A stretch of 16,158 nt of DNA, from contig JADZBR010000248.1 of the NCBI GenBank assembly GCA_020852035.1, forward strand, positions 1-16,158. The letters run 5' to 3'. Below, one piece after another: positions 8,184 through 16,065 of the stretch. Within the stretch, counting starts at the first letter, position 1. Each line of letters opens with the position of its first letter. The stretch is from Caulobacteraceae bacterium. GTDB taxonomy: Bacteria; Pseudomonadota; Alphaproteobacteria; Caulobacterales; Caulobacteraceae. Made by a program: the position numbers and the translations under genes. The notes beneath the pieces were generated by a model that made no database searches, was not told the origin of the DNA, and saw only the letters and a list, made by a program, of their open reading frames with translations.

Positions 8184-9142
8184 ACCGCGCCGGCGGGGGC
8201 GAGGCGGCAGGCGTCGGCGTCGCCGGTCTCCACCTGCAAGGTGGCGTGGCCGATGTTGAACCGCTCGGCCAGCGTCTCGCAGGCGGCGTGCAGGAAGGCG
8301 TCGGTGCCGTCGTGGTCGGCGCGGGTGACGTGGGCGGTCATGGCGTTCTCGGTGGTGCTCATGGCCCAGATGTGCAGGTCGTGGACGCCGGTGACGCCGG
8401 GCTGGCCGGCCAGCCACTCGCGCACGGCGGCCGGGTCGATACCGTGCGGCACCGCGTCGAGGGCGAGGTCCACCGAGTGGCGCAACAGGTCCCAGGTGCC
8501 GATCAGGATCACCGCCACGATGATCAGGCTGAGCACCGGGTCGATCCAGAGAAGGCCGGTCAGGCCCATCAGTAGCGCGCCGACCACCACCGCGGCCGAA
8601 ACACCGGCGTCGGCGGCCATGTGCAGATAGGCGCCGCGGACGTTGAGATCCTCCTGGCCGCGCATGAACAGCATGGCCGTGGCGCCGTTGATCAGCACGC
8701 CGAGGGCGGCGGTGATCATCACCAGGTTGGTGGCCACCGGGGCGGGTTCGGAGAAGCGGCGCACGGCCTCCGCGCTGATCGCGCCGACCGCCACCAGCAG
8801 CAGCACGGCGTTGGCGAGGCTGGCCAGGATGGTGGCCTTCCTCAGACCGTAGGTGCGCCGGGCGGTCGGCGCCCGGCGGGCGAGGACCACGGCGCCCCAG
8901 GCCAGCAGCAGGCTGAGCACGTCCGAGAGGTTGTGGCCGGCGTCCGCGAGCAGGGCCAGCGAGCCGGTCCAGAGGCCCACGCCCGCCTCGGCCAGCACGA
9001 AGACGCTGTTCAGCGCCACGCCGATGGCGAAGGCGCGGCCCATGTCGGCAGGGGCGTGATGATGGTGGCCGTGACCGTGGCCATGCGAGTGGGCATGTCC
9101 ATGATCGTGGTCGTGACCGTGGTGCGCGTGGCTATGGGCCAT
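8180..9142 (-). CDS. Cation diffusion facilitator (CDF) family metal exporter with His-rich N-terminus
   Basis: This 320-residue inner-membrane transporter should export Zn2+ or a related divalent ion by proton exchange, as ZitB and CzcD do. The first 29 residues hold 16 histidines in HxH-type repeats, a likely metal-binding tail. Six membrane helices follow between about 36 and 220. The transport site residues are clear: His70-xxx-Asp74 in helix 2 (DAGHNLSD) and His174-xxx-Asp178 in helix 5 (YLHMAADAG), the HD-HD arrangement typical of zinc-type CDFs. A C-terminal cytoplasmic domain (about 225-306) has GVHDLHIWAMSTTENAMTAHV. ATG 9142 is the only sensible start, though I see no strong ribosome site. 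It begins 31 bases after the DUF374 gene and ends in a GTGA overlap with waaA, so it is embedded in the lipid A operon. A zinc/cobalt/cadmium preference cannot be settled from this. Confidence 0.93.
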   Translation of the reverse strand: MAHSHAHHGHDHDHGHAHSHGHGHGHHHHAPADMGRAFAIGVALNSVFVLAEAGVGLWTGSLALLADAGHNLSDVLSLLLAWGAVVLARRAPTARRTYGLRKATILASLANAVLLLVAVGAISAEAVRRFSEPAPVATNLVMITAALGVLINGATAMLFMRGQEDLNVRGAYLHMAADAGVSAAVVVGALLMGLTGLLWIDPVLSLIIVAVILIGTWDLLRHSVDLALDAVPHGIDPAAVREWLAGQPGVTGVHDLHIWAMSTTENAMTAHVTRADHDGTDAFLHAACETLAERFNIGHATLQVETGDADACRLAPAGAV

Positions 9143-9173
9143 GCGCTCTAGATCACACCCTGTCGCGCCGATT

Positions 9174-9874
9174 TCAATCCGCCTCGCCGCGCACGATGGC
9201 TTCGGCCCGGCGGGTGGCGGCCGAGAGGCGGGCGGACCAGTCGGCCAGCATGGCCTCGCCCTCGGCCGGGCCGATGTCGCGCGGGGCGACATGCGGGCCG
9301 TCCCAGACCACTGCGCCGCGCCCGAAGGGAGCGGCCCACATCACCTTGTCCCAGGTCTTCATCTGCAGGGCGGGGGCGGCGGCGATGCCCATCAGGAACA
9401 CCGGCGCGCCGGAGCGTTTGGCGATCTGCAGGGCGCCGGGGGCGATCACTTCGTTGGGGCCGCGCGGGCCGTCGGGGGTGATGACCAGGGCGCCGCCGCC
9501 CTCGGTCCAGGTCACCGCCTCGCGAAAGCCGATGGCCGCCTGTCGAGCCTTGGCCGCGTCGCCGGGCTTGGCCGAGGACATGCGGATGGCCGGGAAGCCG
9601 ACGCGGGCCAGGGCCTGGGCGATGAATTCGCCGTCGGCGCTGGGGGAGATCATGGCGCGGGTGCGCTTGCGCCACCACTGTGGAGCGGTGGCGAGGCAGA
9701 GCGGGATGCGGCCGTGCCAGAAGAGGGCGATAGCCCCGCTCTCGCCGGCCAGCACCGGCTCGACCGTCTCGACGTTCACGTGCCGCCAGCGGATGGTGGC
9801 GAGCGCCATCCTGAGGTAGCCGGTCAGCACCCAGCCGAGGAACGCCTGGACGCCCGCGTTGCGCAGCACCTGCT

Positions 9875-9878
<4 letters not shown>
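9174..9878 (-). CDS. DUF374 lysophospholipid acyltransferase-like protein (candidate lipid A acyltransferase)
   Basis: This 234-residue protein belongs to the DUF374 branch of acyltransferases. It shows WHGR at 54-57 (the family's form of the catalytic His motif), SPSADGEFIAQAL at 78-90, the conserved ITPDGPRGP at 133-141, and KTWDKVMWAAPFGR at 174-187. A short hydrophobic N-terminal segment suggests inner-membrane association. The family includes LpxJ of Helicobacter/Campylobacter, a lipid A secondary acyltransferase. Together with its neighbours msbA, waaA and lpxK this points to acylation of lipid A or its precursor; the acyl donor and position are unknown. The start is TTG 9878, overlapping the msbA stop as TTGA. 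The alternative, a GTG three codons later, would lose little. A TTG start is uncommon and implies translation coupled to msbA. Confidence 0.88.
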
Positions 9879-11641
<1,763 letters not shown>

Positions 11642-11691
11642 CGCGCTGGCGTCCGACGATGCGGGGGCGAAGTCAAGGTTGGGAGGCGGCC

Positions 11692-12048
11692 ATGCGGCTC
11701 TACGGCGTTCGCATCTGGGTCAGCGACATGGAGGCGGCCAGGCGCTTCTACGGCGAGACGCTGGGCCTGAAGCTTGAGTGGGACTACGGCGCGGTGGCCG
11801 GCTTTGAGATCGGCGAGCCGAAAGCACCGCAGTTCATCGTCGAGCTGGACGATGGATCACACGATGAGGAGTCGCTGGTCGGCCGGTTCGTCGGTTGCTC
11901 GCTGTCTGTGGACGACATCGAAGCGACCTACCGCGACCTGACGGGCAAGGGCGTGGCGTTCCTCGGGCCGCCGGAGAAGCAGCCGTGGGGCGGCACGCTG
12001 GCGCACTTCAAGGACCCCAGCGACAATACGCTCACCCTACTGGGCTGA
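11692..12048 (+). CDS. VOC (glyoxalase/bleomycin-resistance) fold protein
   Basis: A 118-residue soluble protein with the paired beta-alpha-beta-beta-beta units of the vicinal oxygen chelate superfamily. The first half has VRIWVSDMEAARRFYGETLGL (6-26), the classic opening; the second half has LSVDDIEATYRDLTGKGVAF (70-89) and ends with HFKDPSDNTLTLL, the usual VOC finish. Metal-ligand positions are not obviously complete, so I cannot assign a reaction. ATG 11692 has GGGAGG at 11681-11686, 5 bases upstream; an in-frame ATG at 11632 would overlap msbA and add uncharacteristic sequence. It is divergent from msbA and is followed by the bipartite palindromic element. A role linked to its lipid A neighbours is not implied by the fold. 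Confidence 0.85.
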   Translation: MRLYGVRIWVSDMEAARRFYGETLGLKLEWDYGAVAGFEIGEPKAPQFIVELDDGSHDEESLVGRFVGCSLSVDDIEATYRDLTGKGVAFLGPPEKQPWGGTLAHFKDPSDNTLTLLG

Positions 12049-12062
12049 CACCTAACCTCCGC

Positions 12063-12159
12063 TCATCCCCGCGAAAGCGGGGACCCAGGCTTTTTAGGTT
12101 CGGCCGGAAACGCCAGCGCCTTCGATAAAACACCTGGGTTCCCGCTTTCGCGGGAATGA
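12063..12159. repeat. Bipartite inverted repeat, each arm an internal hairpin (REP-like element)
   Basis: Two 27-base arms (12063-12089 and 12133-12159) are reverse complements with 2 mismatches, separated by 43 bases. Each arm contains its own hairpin: CCCCGC-GAAA-GCGGGG at 12067-12082 and CCCGC-TTTC-GCGGG at 12141-12154. The first forms a GNRA-type tetraloop if transcribed from the plus strand, and the second does if transcribed from the minus strand. The sequence type (TCATCCCCGCGAAAGCGGGGACCCAGG) is a dispersed element that I recall from many proteobacterial genomes. It occupies the 175-base gap between the VOC gene and the phosphatase gene and may end transcription of the former. It holds no coding frame that I can support. 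Confidence 0.8.
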
Positions 12160-12223
12160 TCGGAAAGGGTGGGACACCGGCCCGCCTTCCGCGCGGTGCG
12201 ATCAGCCCCTAGATAGGCCGCCA

Positions 12224-12904
12224 ATGTCCGACGCGGTGATCAACAAGTTCGACCTCTCCACGCTCGGCGGGCGCGTGGGCGCTTACATGGACTACATGTG
12301 GAAGGACCACGCCTATCTGCGGCTGGGGTTCTCCAACGCCCACTGGATCTCCGACGAGCTCGCCCGCGCCAACCAGCCCTGGCCGCACCAGCTGGCCGAG
12401 TGGAAGCGCAAGGGGATCAGGACGGTCGTCAACCTGCGCGGCGGGTTCGACGCCTCCTTCCACGCGCTGGAGAAAGAAGCGTGCGAGCGGTTGGGCCTGG
12501 AGCTGGTCAATTTCACCATCACCTCGCGCGACGCGCCGAGCCGCGAGCGGGTGCGGGGGGCCAAGGAGCTCTTCGAGACCCTGCGCTACCCGGCGATGAT
12601 GCACTGCAAGTCGGGCTCCGACCGCGCCGGGATTATGAGCGTGCTCTACATGCACTTCCGCAAGGGCCTGCCGATCCGCGAGGCGATGGACCAGCTGAAC
12701 CTGCGCTACCTGCACGTGAAGCAGGGCAACTGCGGGGTGCTGGACTACACCTTCGAGCGCTACCTCGCCGAGGGCGAGCCGGCGGGCCTCAGCTTCCTCG
12801 AATGGGTGGAGAGCGACGACTACGACGCCGTTCAGATCAAGGCCGACTTTCGGGCCGGGATGATCGGCAAGCTGATCTCCGACAAGATCCTGCGGCGGGA
12901 GTAG
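12224..12904 (+). CDS. ctpA: Tyrosine/dual-specificity phosphatase-like protein, CtpA-like
   Basis: A 226-residue soluble protein with the Cys-phosphatase signature HCKSGSDRAG at 127-136: nucleophile Cys128 and phosphate-binding Arg134 in a CX5R loop. A likely general acid is Asp103 (TSRDAPS), 25 residues before the Cys, as in dual-specificity enzymes. RTVVNLRGGFD (66-76) is the conserved strand-loop before it. There is no signal peptide or membrane helix. Caulobacter crescentus CtpA is an essential, inner-membrane-associated tyrosine phosphatase homologue later reported to be needed for normal lipid A structure and abundance. The fold, the lack of a signal and the lipid A neighbours make this a candidate orthologue, but I cannot align them, so the symbol is tentative. 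ATG 12224 directly precedes the conserved start; its ribosome site is weak (ATAGG). It ends 3 bases from the end of an opposing small gene. Confidence 0.75.
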   Translation: MSDAVINKFDLSTLGGRVGAYMDYMWKDHAYLRLGFSNAHWISDELARANQPWPHQLAEWKRKGIRTVVNLRGGFDASFHALEKEACERLGLELVNFTITSRDAPSRERVRGAKELFETLRYPAMMHCKSGSDRAGIMSVLYMHFRKGLPIREAMDQLNLRYLHVKQGNCGVLDYTFERYLAEGEPAGLSFLEWVESDDYDAVQIKADFRAGMIGKLISDKILRRE

Positions 12905-12907
12905 GCG

Positions 12908-13075
12908 TCAGTCGCCGCCGCCGTCCCCTCCGCCGCTGTCCCAGTCGGTATGGCCAGAGCCGCCGTCGCTGTTGTTTCCGCGGGATCGCCAGCTCTTGCG
13001 CCGCCAGATGGCGACGACGCCGAAGGCCACGGCCGCGGCAAGGACCGCCCACAGGATCATGTCGAGGGCGGACAC
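12908..13075 (-). CDS. Small membrane protein with Asp/Gly-rich tail
   Basis: A 55-residue reading from GTG 13075. It has one hydrophobic helix (about 7-24, ILWAVLAAAVAFGVVAIW), a basic stretch RRKSWRSR just after it, and a Gly/Asp/Ser tail ending HTDWDSGGGDGGGD. This hydrophobic-basic-acidic layout is typical of short membrane proteins whose tail faces the cytoplasm, and is hard to obtain by chance. A shorter start at ATG 13060 is possible. It begins 3 bases after the 29-residue protein's stop, with GGAAG just upstream, so it is probably the last gene of the pmbA-cysQ-DUF4170 unit. Function is unknown. Other frames over this stretch are low-complexity Arg/Ala/Thr sequence and look like shadows. 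Confidence 0.6.
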   Translation of the reverse strand: MSALDMILWAVLAAAVAFGVVAIWRRKSWRSRGNNSDGGSGHTDWDSGGGDGGGD

Positions 13076-13078
13076 CGG

Positions 13079-13168
13079 CTACTTCCGCCCCCTGAAGTTC
13101 ATCAGCACCACCGCCAGGGCCAGGAGGAGGCCGATCAGGCTGGCGATTTCCGGCCCGCTGAGGTTCAC
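13079..13168 (-). CDS. 29-residue single-helix membrane protein
   Basis: Starting at GTG 13168, whose first bases overlap the DUF4170 stop as GTGA, this frame encodes 29 residues. A short polar start (NLSGPE) is followed by one hydrophobic helix (IASLIGLLLALAVVLM) and a basic end (NFRGRK). The positive end would keep the C-terminus in the cytoplasm. The 4-nt overlap, the same device used by the neighbouring lipid A genes, and the clean membrane pattern support a real tiny protein. No ribosome site of its own is evident, so it would depend on coupling. Function is unknown, and chance cannot be excluded at this length. Confidence 0.5.
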   Translation of the reverse strand: MNLSGPEIASLIGLLLALAVVLMNFRGRK

Positions 13169-13401
13169 GAGTGGTCGTCGTCCTCGGAGGGGTCGAGCAG
13201 CTTGTGCGCGTGGATGATGAAATAGCGCATCAAGGCGTTGTCGACCGTCTGCTGGGCCTTGGTGCGCCAGGCGCGCAGGGCGTCGTCGTAGGCGCCGTAG
13301 GCGCCGACGAGGTCGACCTTGGAGAGGTCGCGGAACTCCATCGACGAGAGGTCGGCGAGCTCGCCGCCGATGACCAGGTGGAGAAGCTGCTTGTCCGACA
13401 T
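13165..13401 (-). CDS. DUF4170 domain protein
   Basis: A 78-residue cytoplasmic protein matching the DUF4170 family in length and pattern: HLVIGGEL at 8-15, EFRDLSKVDLVGAYGAYDDALRAW at 22-45, and TVDNALMRYFIIHAHKLLDP at 52-71. The family is widespread in alphaproteobacteria and has no assigned function that I know of. ATG 13401 has AAGGA 7 bases upstream. It begins 27 bases after cysQ and ends in a GTGA overlap with a tiny membrane protein gene. In many relatives, as I recall, it lies between cysQ and the DUF374-waaA-lpxK genes, which hints at a lipopolysaccharide link. Confidence 0.9.
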   Translation of the reverse strand: MSDKQLLHLVIGGELADLSSMEFRDLSKVDLVGAYGAYDDALRAWRTKAQQTVDNALMRYFIIHAHKLLDPSEDDDHS

Positions 13402-13428
13402 GGATAGTCCTTAGGTGTCCTTGAGGGG

Positions 13429-14217
13429 TCAGCCCGCGATATGCGCGACGCGCTCCAGGATCAATGGGGCCAGCCCCGGCGCGGCGCAGACGAGGCTTTT
13501 TTGCATCGGTTTTTCGCGGTTGTAGACGAAATCCTGCCCCTTGTGATCGCCGACGAAGGCGCCGGCTTCCTTGGCGATCAGGTCGCCGGCCGCCAGGTCC
13601 CAGTCGTTCTTGGGCGTCAGGGTCAAGGCGACATCGAAGACGCCCGAGGCGACCAGGCAGAGGCGATAGGCGATGGAGTTGCGGCTCTGGAAGCGCATCG
13701 GCGGCCAGGGCGTCGGCCACTCGGCCTTGGCGATCGCGTGGGCGTCGCCGATGATCTCACAGTCCGTGAGGTCGGCCGCGTCGCTTGGCGCAATGGGCGT
13801 CTCGCCGAGGAAGGCGCCGCCGCCGGCGCTGGCGGTGTAGGTCTCGCCGAGCTGCGGGGCGTGGACCACGCCGAGAACCGGCCGGCCGTCCTCGACGACG
13901 GCGATGGAGACGCTCCACCAGGGCGCGCCCTTGATGAAGGCCCGTGTGCCGTCGATCGGGTCGACCAGGAAGAGGCGGCGTCGGGAGAGGCGCGCGGGGT
14001 CGTCGGCGGTCTCCTCCGAAAGCCAGCCGGCGTCGGGCTCCAGGGCGGTGAGCTCGGCCTTCAGGAAGGCGTCGACGGCGAGGTCGGCGTTGGTCACCGG
14101 CGAGCGGTCGCCGGGCTTGTACTCAGTGGAGAGCCCCGCCTCGCGCAGCCGCGTGGCCTGGCGGCCGGCCTCCTCCGCCAGCTCGGCCAGCGCTCGGAGC
14201 TGGCCGGAGGCGGTCAT
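13429..14217 (-). CDS. cysQ: 3'(2'),5'-bisphosphate nucleotidase CysQ (inositol monophosphatase family)
   Basis: CysQ (262 residues) removes the 3'-phosphate of adenosine 3',5'-bisphosphate, the by-product of sulfate assimilation and of phosphopantetheine transfer to acyl carrier proteins. Family marks of the Mg-dependent, Li-sensitive phosphatases are visible: GDRSPVTNADLAVD at 36-49, the metal ligand pair Glu68-Glu69 (LSEE), LVDPIDGTRAF at 84-94 (Asp86, Asp89) and NDWDLAAGDLI at 204-214. WWSVSIAVVEDGRPVLGVVHAP is also typical. The related inositol monophosphatases share these motifs, so the exact substrate is inferred. ATG 14217 overlaps the pmbA stop as ATGA, so the two are probably coupled; the longer upstream frame is a shadow of pmbA. 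DUF4170 follows after 27 bases, the usual arrangement for this gene. Confidence 0.9.
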   Translation of the reverse strand: MTASGQLRALAELAEEAGRQATRLREAGLSTEYKPGDRSPVTNADLAVDAFLKAELTALEPDAGWLSEETADDPARLSRRRLFLVDPIDGTRAFIKGAPWWSVSIAVVEDGRPVLGVVHAPQLGETYTASAGGGAFLGETPIAPSDAADLTDCEIIGDAHAIAKAEWPTPWPPMRFQSRNSIAYRLCLVASGVFDVALTLTPKNDWDLAAGDLIAKEAGAFVGDHKGQDFVYNREKPMQKSLVCAAPGLAPLILERVAHIAG

Positions 14218-15545
14218 TTGCCGGCGATCGCCAGCCCGTCGATCAGCAGGGACGGGGAATTGGCCGCGCCGCGCAGCTCCAGGTCCGAGCCTGGGACCAG
14301 GCGGGCGTAGATGTCGATCAGGTTGCCGGCGATGGTGATCTCGGTGACCGGGTAGGCGATCTCGCCCGCCTCGAACCAGAAGCCCGAGCAGCCCACGGAC
14401 CAGTCGCCGGTGTTGCCGTTCAGCGAGGGGCCGAACATCGAGGTGACCAGCACGCCCGAGCCCGCGTCGGCCATCAGGCCCGCGAGGTCCTTCTCGCCGG
14501 GCTGCACCGTCAGGTTCGAGGTCGAGACGCCCGGCGGGCCGGCGAGGCCGCGCGAGGCGTGGCCGGTGGTCTTCAGGTTCAGTTGCTTTGCCGAGGCGGT
14601 GTTGAGCAGCCAGGTGGTCAGCACGCCGCCCTCGATGATCCGCGTCGCCGAATTGGCCACGCCTTCGTCGTCGAAGGGCGAGGAGCCCAGGCCGCGCCGA
14701 CGGTGCGGATCGTCGCCGATGTTCACGCCCTTGGCGAAGACGGCCTGGCCGAGCTTGTCCTTCAGGAACGAGGTGCCGCGGGCGATCGAGGGGCCGGAGA
14801 CGGCGCCGATCAGCGGGCCGATCAGCGACATGGCGGCGCGGTTCTCGATGATCACCGGGGCGGTGGTGGAGGCGATCTTGCGCCCGCCGAGGCGCGAGAC
14901 GGCCCGGCGGCCGGCCTCCGCGCCGATGGCGTCCGGGTCGGGCAGGTCGGCCTGCCAGCGGGTGGAGCGCCAGTCGTGACCGGTCTCCATGCCGTCGCCG
15001 TCGCCGGCGATGGCCGAGGAGGAGAGGCCGAAGCCGGAGGCGCGGTGGCGGCCGACGAAACCCCTGGAGGTGACCATGGTCCACTGGCTGGTCGACCAGG
15101 ACGCGCCGCCGCCGTCGGAGTTGGTGACGCCCTCCACGGCGCGGGCGGCCGCCTCGGCGCCGCGCGCGCGGGCCTCCAGCGTTTCTGCCGTCGGCTCGGC
15201 GGGGTCGTAGAGGTCGAGGTCGGGGAAGGGACCCTTGGCCAGTTCGTCGGGCTCGGCGAGGCGGGCATAGGGGTCCTCCGGCGCCAGCTTCGCCATCGCG
15301 ACGGCGCGCTCGATCAGCTTGGCGCGGGCGGCCGGGGAGATATCGGAGCCCGAAACGGTCGCCTGCCGCTGGCCGACGAAGACGCGCAGGCCGAGGTCGC
15401 GGGCCTCCTCGCGTTCCACCTCTTCGAGGTCGCCGCCCCGGACATTGACGGAGAGGGCCTGGCGCTCGGCGCCGACGGCTTCGGCCGCGTCGGCCCCGGC
15501 CTTCAGGGCGGCGGCGACGACGTCTTGCAGCAGGTTTTCATCCAT
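14214..15545 (-). CDS. pmbA: TldE/PmbA-family protease subunit
   Basis: A 443-residue cytoplasmic protein of the TldD/PmbA family; E. coli PmbA (TldE) is about 450 residues. TldD and TldE form a heteromeric metalloprotease that trims modified peptides such as microcin B17 and degrades CcdA antitoxin. TldD carries the HExxxH metal site; I find none here, so this is the TldE side. Visible family features are the N-terminal domain with RGGDLEEVEREEARDLGLRVFVG (36-58) and the C-terminal domain with SLIGPLIGAVSGPSIARGTSFL, SSPFDDEGVA, TTWLLNTASAKQL and NLTVQPGE. ATG 15545 starts a typical sequence (MDENLLQDVVAAALKAGADAAE). It lies 43 bases after the MAPEG gene and overlaps cysQ by 4 bases. No tldD is seen in the window. 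Confidence 0.92.
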   Translation of the reverse strand: MDENLLQDVVAAALKAGADAAEAVGAERQALSVNVRGGDLEEVEREEARDLGLRVFVGQRQATVSGSDISPAARAKLIERAVAMAKLAPEDPYARLAEPDELAKGPFPDLDLYDPAEPTAETLEARARGAEAAARAVEGVTNSDGGGASWSTSQWTMVTSRGFVGRHRASGFGLSSSAIAGDGDGMETGHDWRSTRWQADLPDPDAIGAEAGRRAVSRLGGRKIASTTAPVIIENRAAMSLIGPLIGAVSGPSIARGTSFLKDKLGQAVFAKGVNIGDDPHRRRGLGSSPFDDEGVANSATRIIEGGVLTTWLLNTASAKQLNLKTTGHASRGLAGPPGVSTSNLTVQPGEKDLAGLMADAGSGVLVTSMFGPSLNGNTGDWSVGCSGFWFEAGEIAYPVTEITIAGNLIDIYARLVPGSDLELRGAANSPSLLIDGLAIAGK

Positions 15546-15588
15546 CGCGCCGATATGGCGAACCGGCTCGCGGCGGGCAAGCGCGGGC

Positions 15589-15993
15589 TCAGAAGATGGC
15601 GTAGAACAGCAGCGTCACGGCCATGAAGATGTAGGCCACCCAGGTGCCCAACATCCCCGCGCCGCGTCCGAAGGTCAGCGCCTCCGAGCGCGAGATGCCG
15701 ATGGCGTGGGCCACCCGGCTGACGAACATCAGGAAGCCCGCGATGTGGATGGCCAGCGGCGGGATCGCGACCAGCGCCATCACGGCCAGGCCGGCGAGCG
15801 CCGGCGGCACATATTCCGTGGCGTTGCCGAAAGCGCGCTGGGCGAGCGCCAGTTCGGCCACTCCGCCGTCGCCGATGACCACCGTGTGCTTGCGCCGCTG
15901 GCGGGTGACCAGCAGCGAGAGCACCAGCAGCAGCAGCAGGTGCAGCCCAACCCACAGGGCGGCGGCGCGGCCGCCGCCGCTCAGCAACTCCAT
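15589..15993 (-). CDS. MAPEG-family membrane protein
   Basis: A 134-residue integral membrane protein with four hydrophobic helices (about 11-29, 64-80, 79-92 and 113-133). It carries the MAPEG signature RAFGNATEYVPPALAGLAVMAL (53-74), with Asn and Glu in the first loop. Bacterial members (YecN-like, about 130 residues) are related to microsomal glutathione S-transferases, but most have no proven activity. ATG 15993 has GGGAG 9 bases upstream. It is transcribed in the same direction as pmbA with a 43-base gap, so it could be the first gene of that unit or a separate one. Confidence 0.88.
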   Translation of the reverse strand: MELLSGGGRAAALWVGLHLLLLLVLSLLVTRQRRKHTVVIGDGGVAELALAQRAFGNATEYVPPALAGLAVMALVAIPPLAIHIAGFLMFVSRVAHAIGISRSEALTFGRGAGMLGTWVAYIFMAVTLLFYAIF

Positions 15994-16065
15994 AGGAAGA
16001 GACTCCCGACGCCGAACTTCCCCTCGGCGGGCAGTTGTGCGCGGTTTGGCCGGAGGGGCAACCCC

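Noticed and set aside
8184..8417. Extension of the waaA frame into the CDF gene
   Set aside because: The added residues are Arg/His-rich and lack WaaA character; GTG 8183 with the GTGA overlap is better.
11649..11676. Promoter for msbA from TTGACT on the minus strand (11676-11671)
   Set aside because: No acceptable -10 hexamer at the right spacing; it would also require a leaderless message.
12832..13052. Two minus-strand frames of 69 and 71 codons overlapping the end of the phosphatase gene
   Set aside because: Low-complexity Thr/Ala or Arg-rich products with no membrane or domain pattern; the third frame (12908-13075) has clear membrane-protein character instead.
14218..15084. Extension of the cysQ frame into pmbA
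   Set aside because: Shadow sequence of pmbA; ATG 14217 with the ATGA overlap begins the conserved CysQ sequence.
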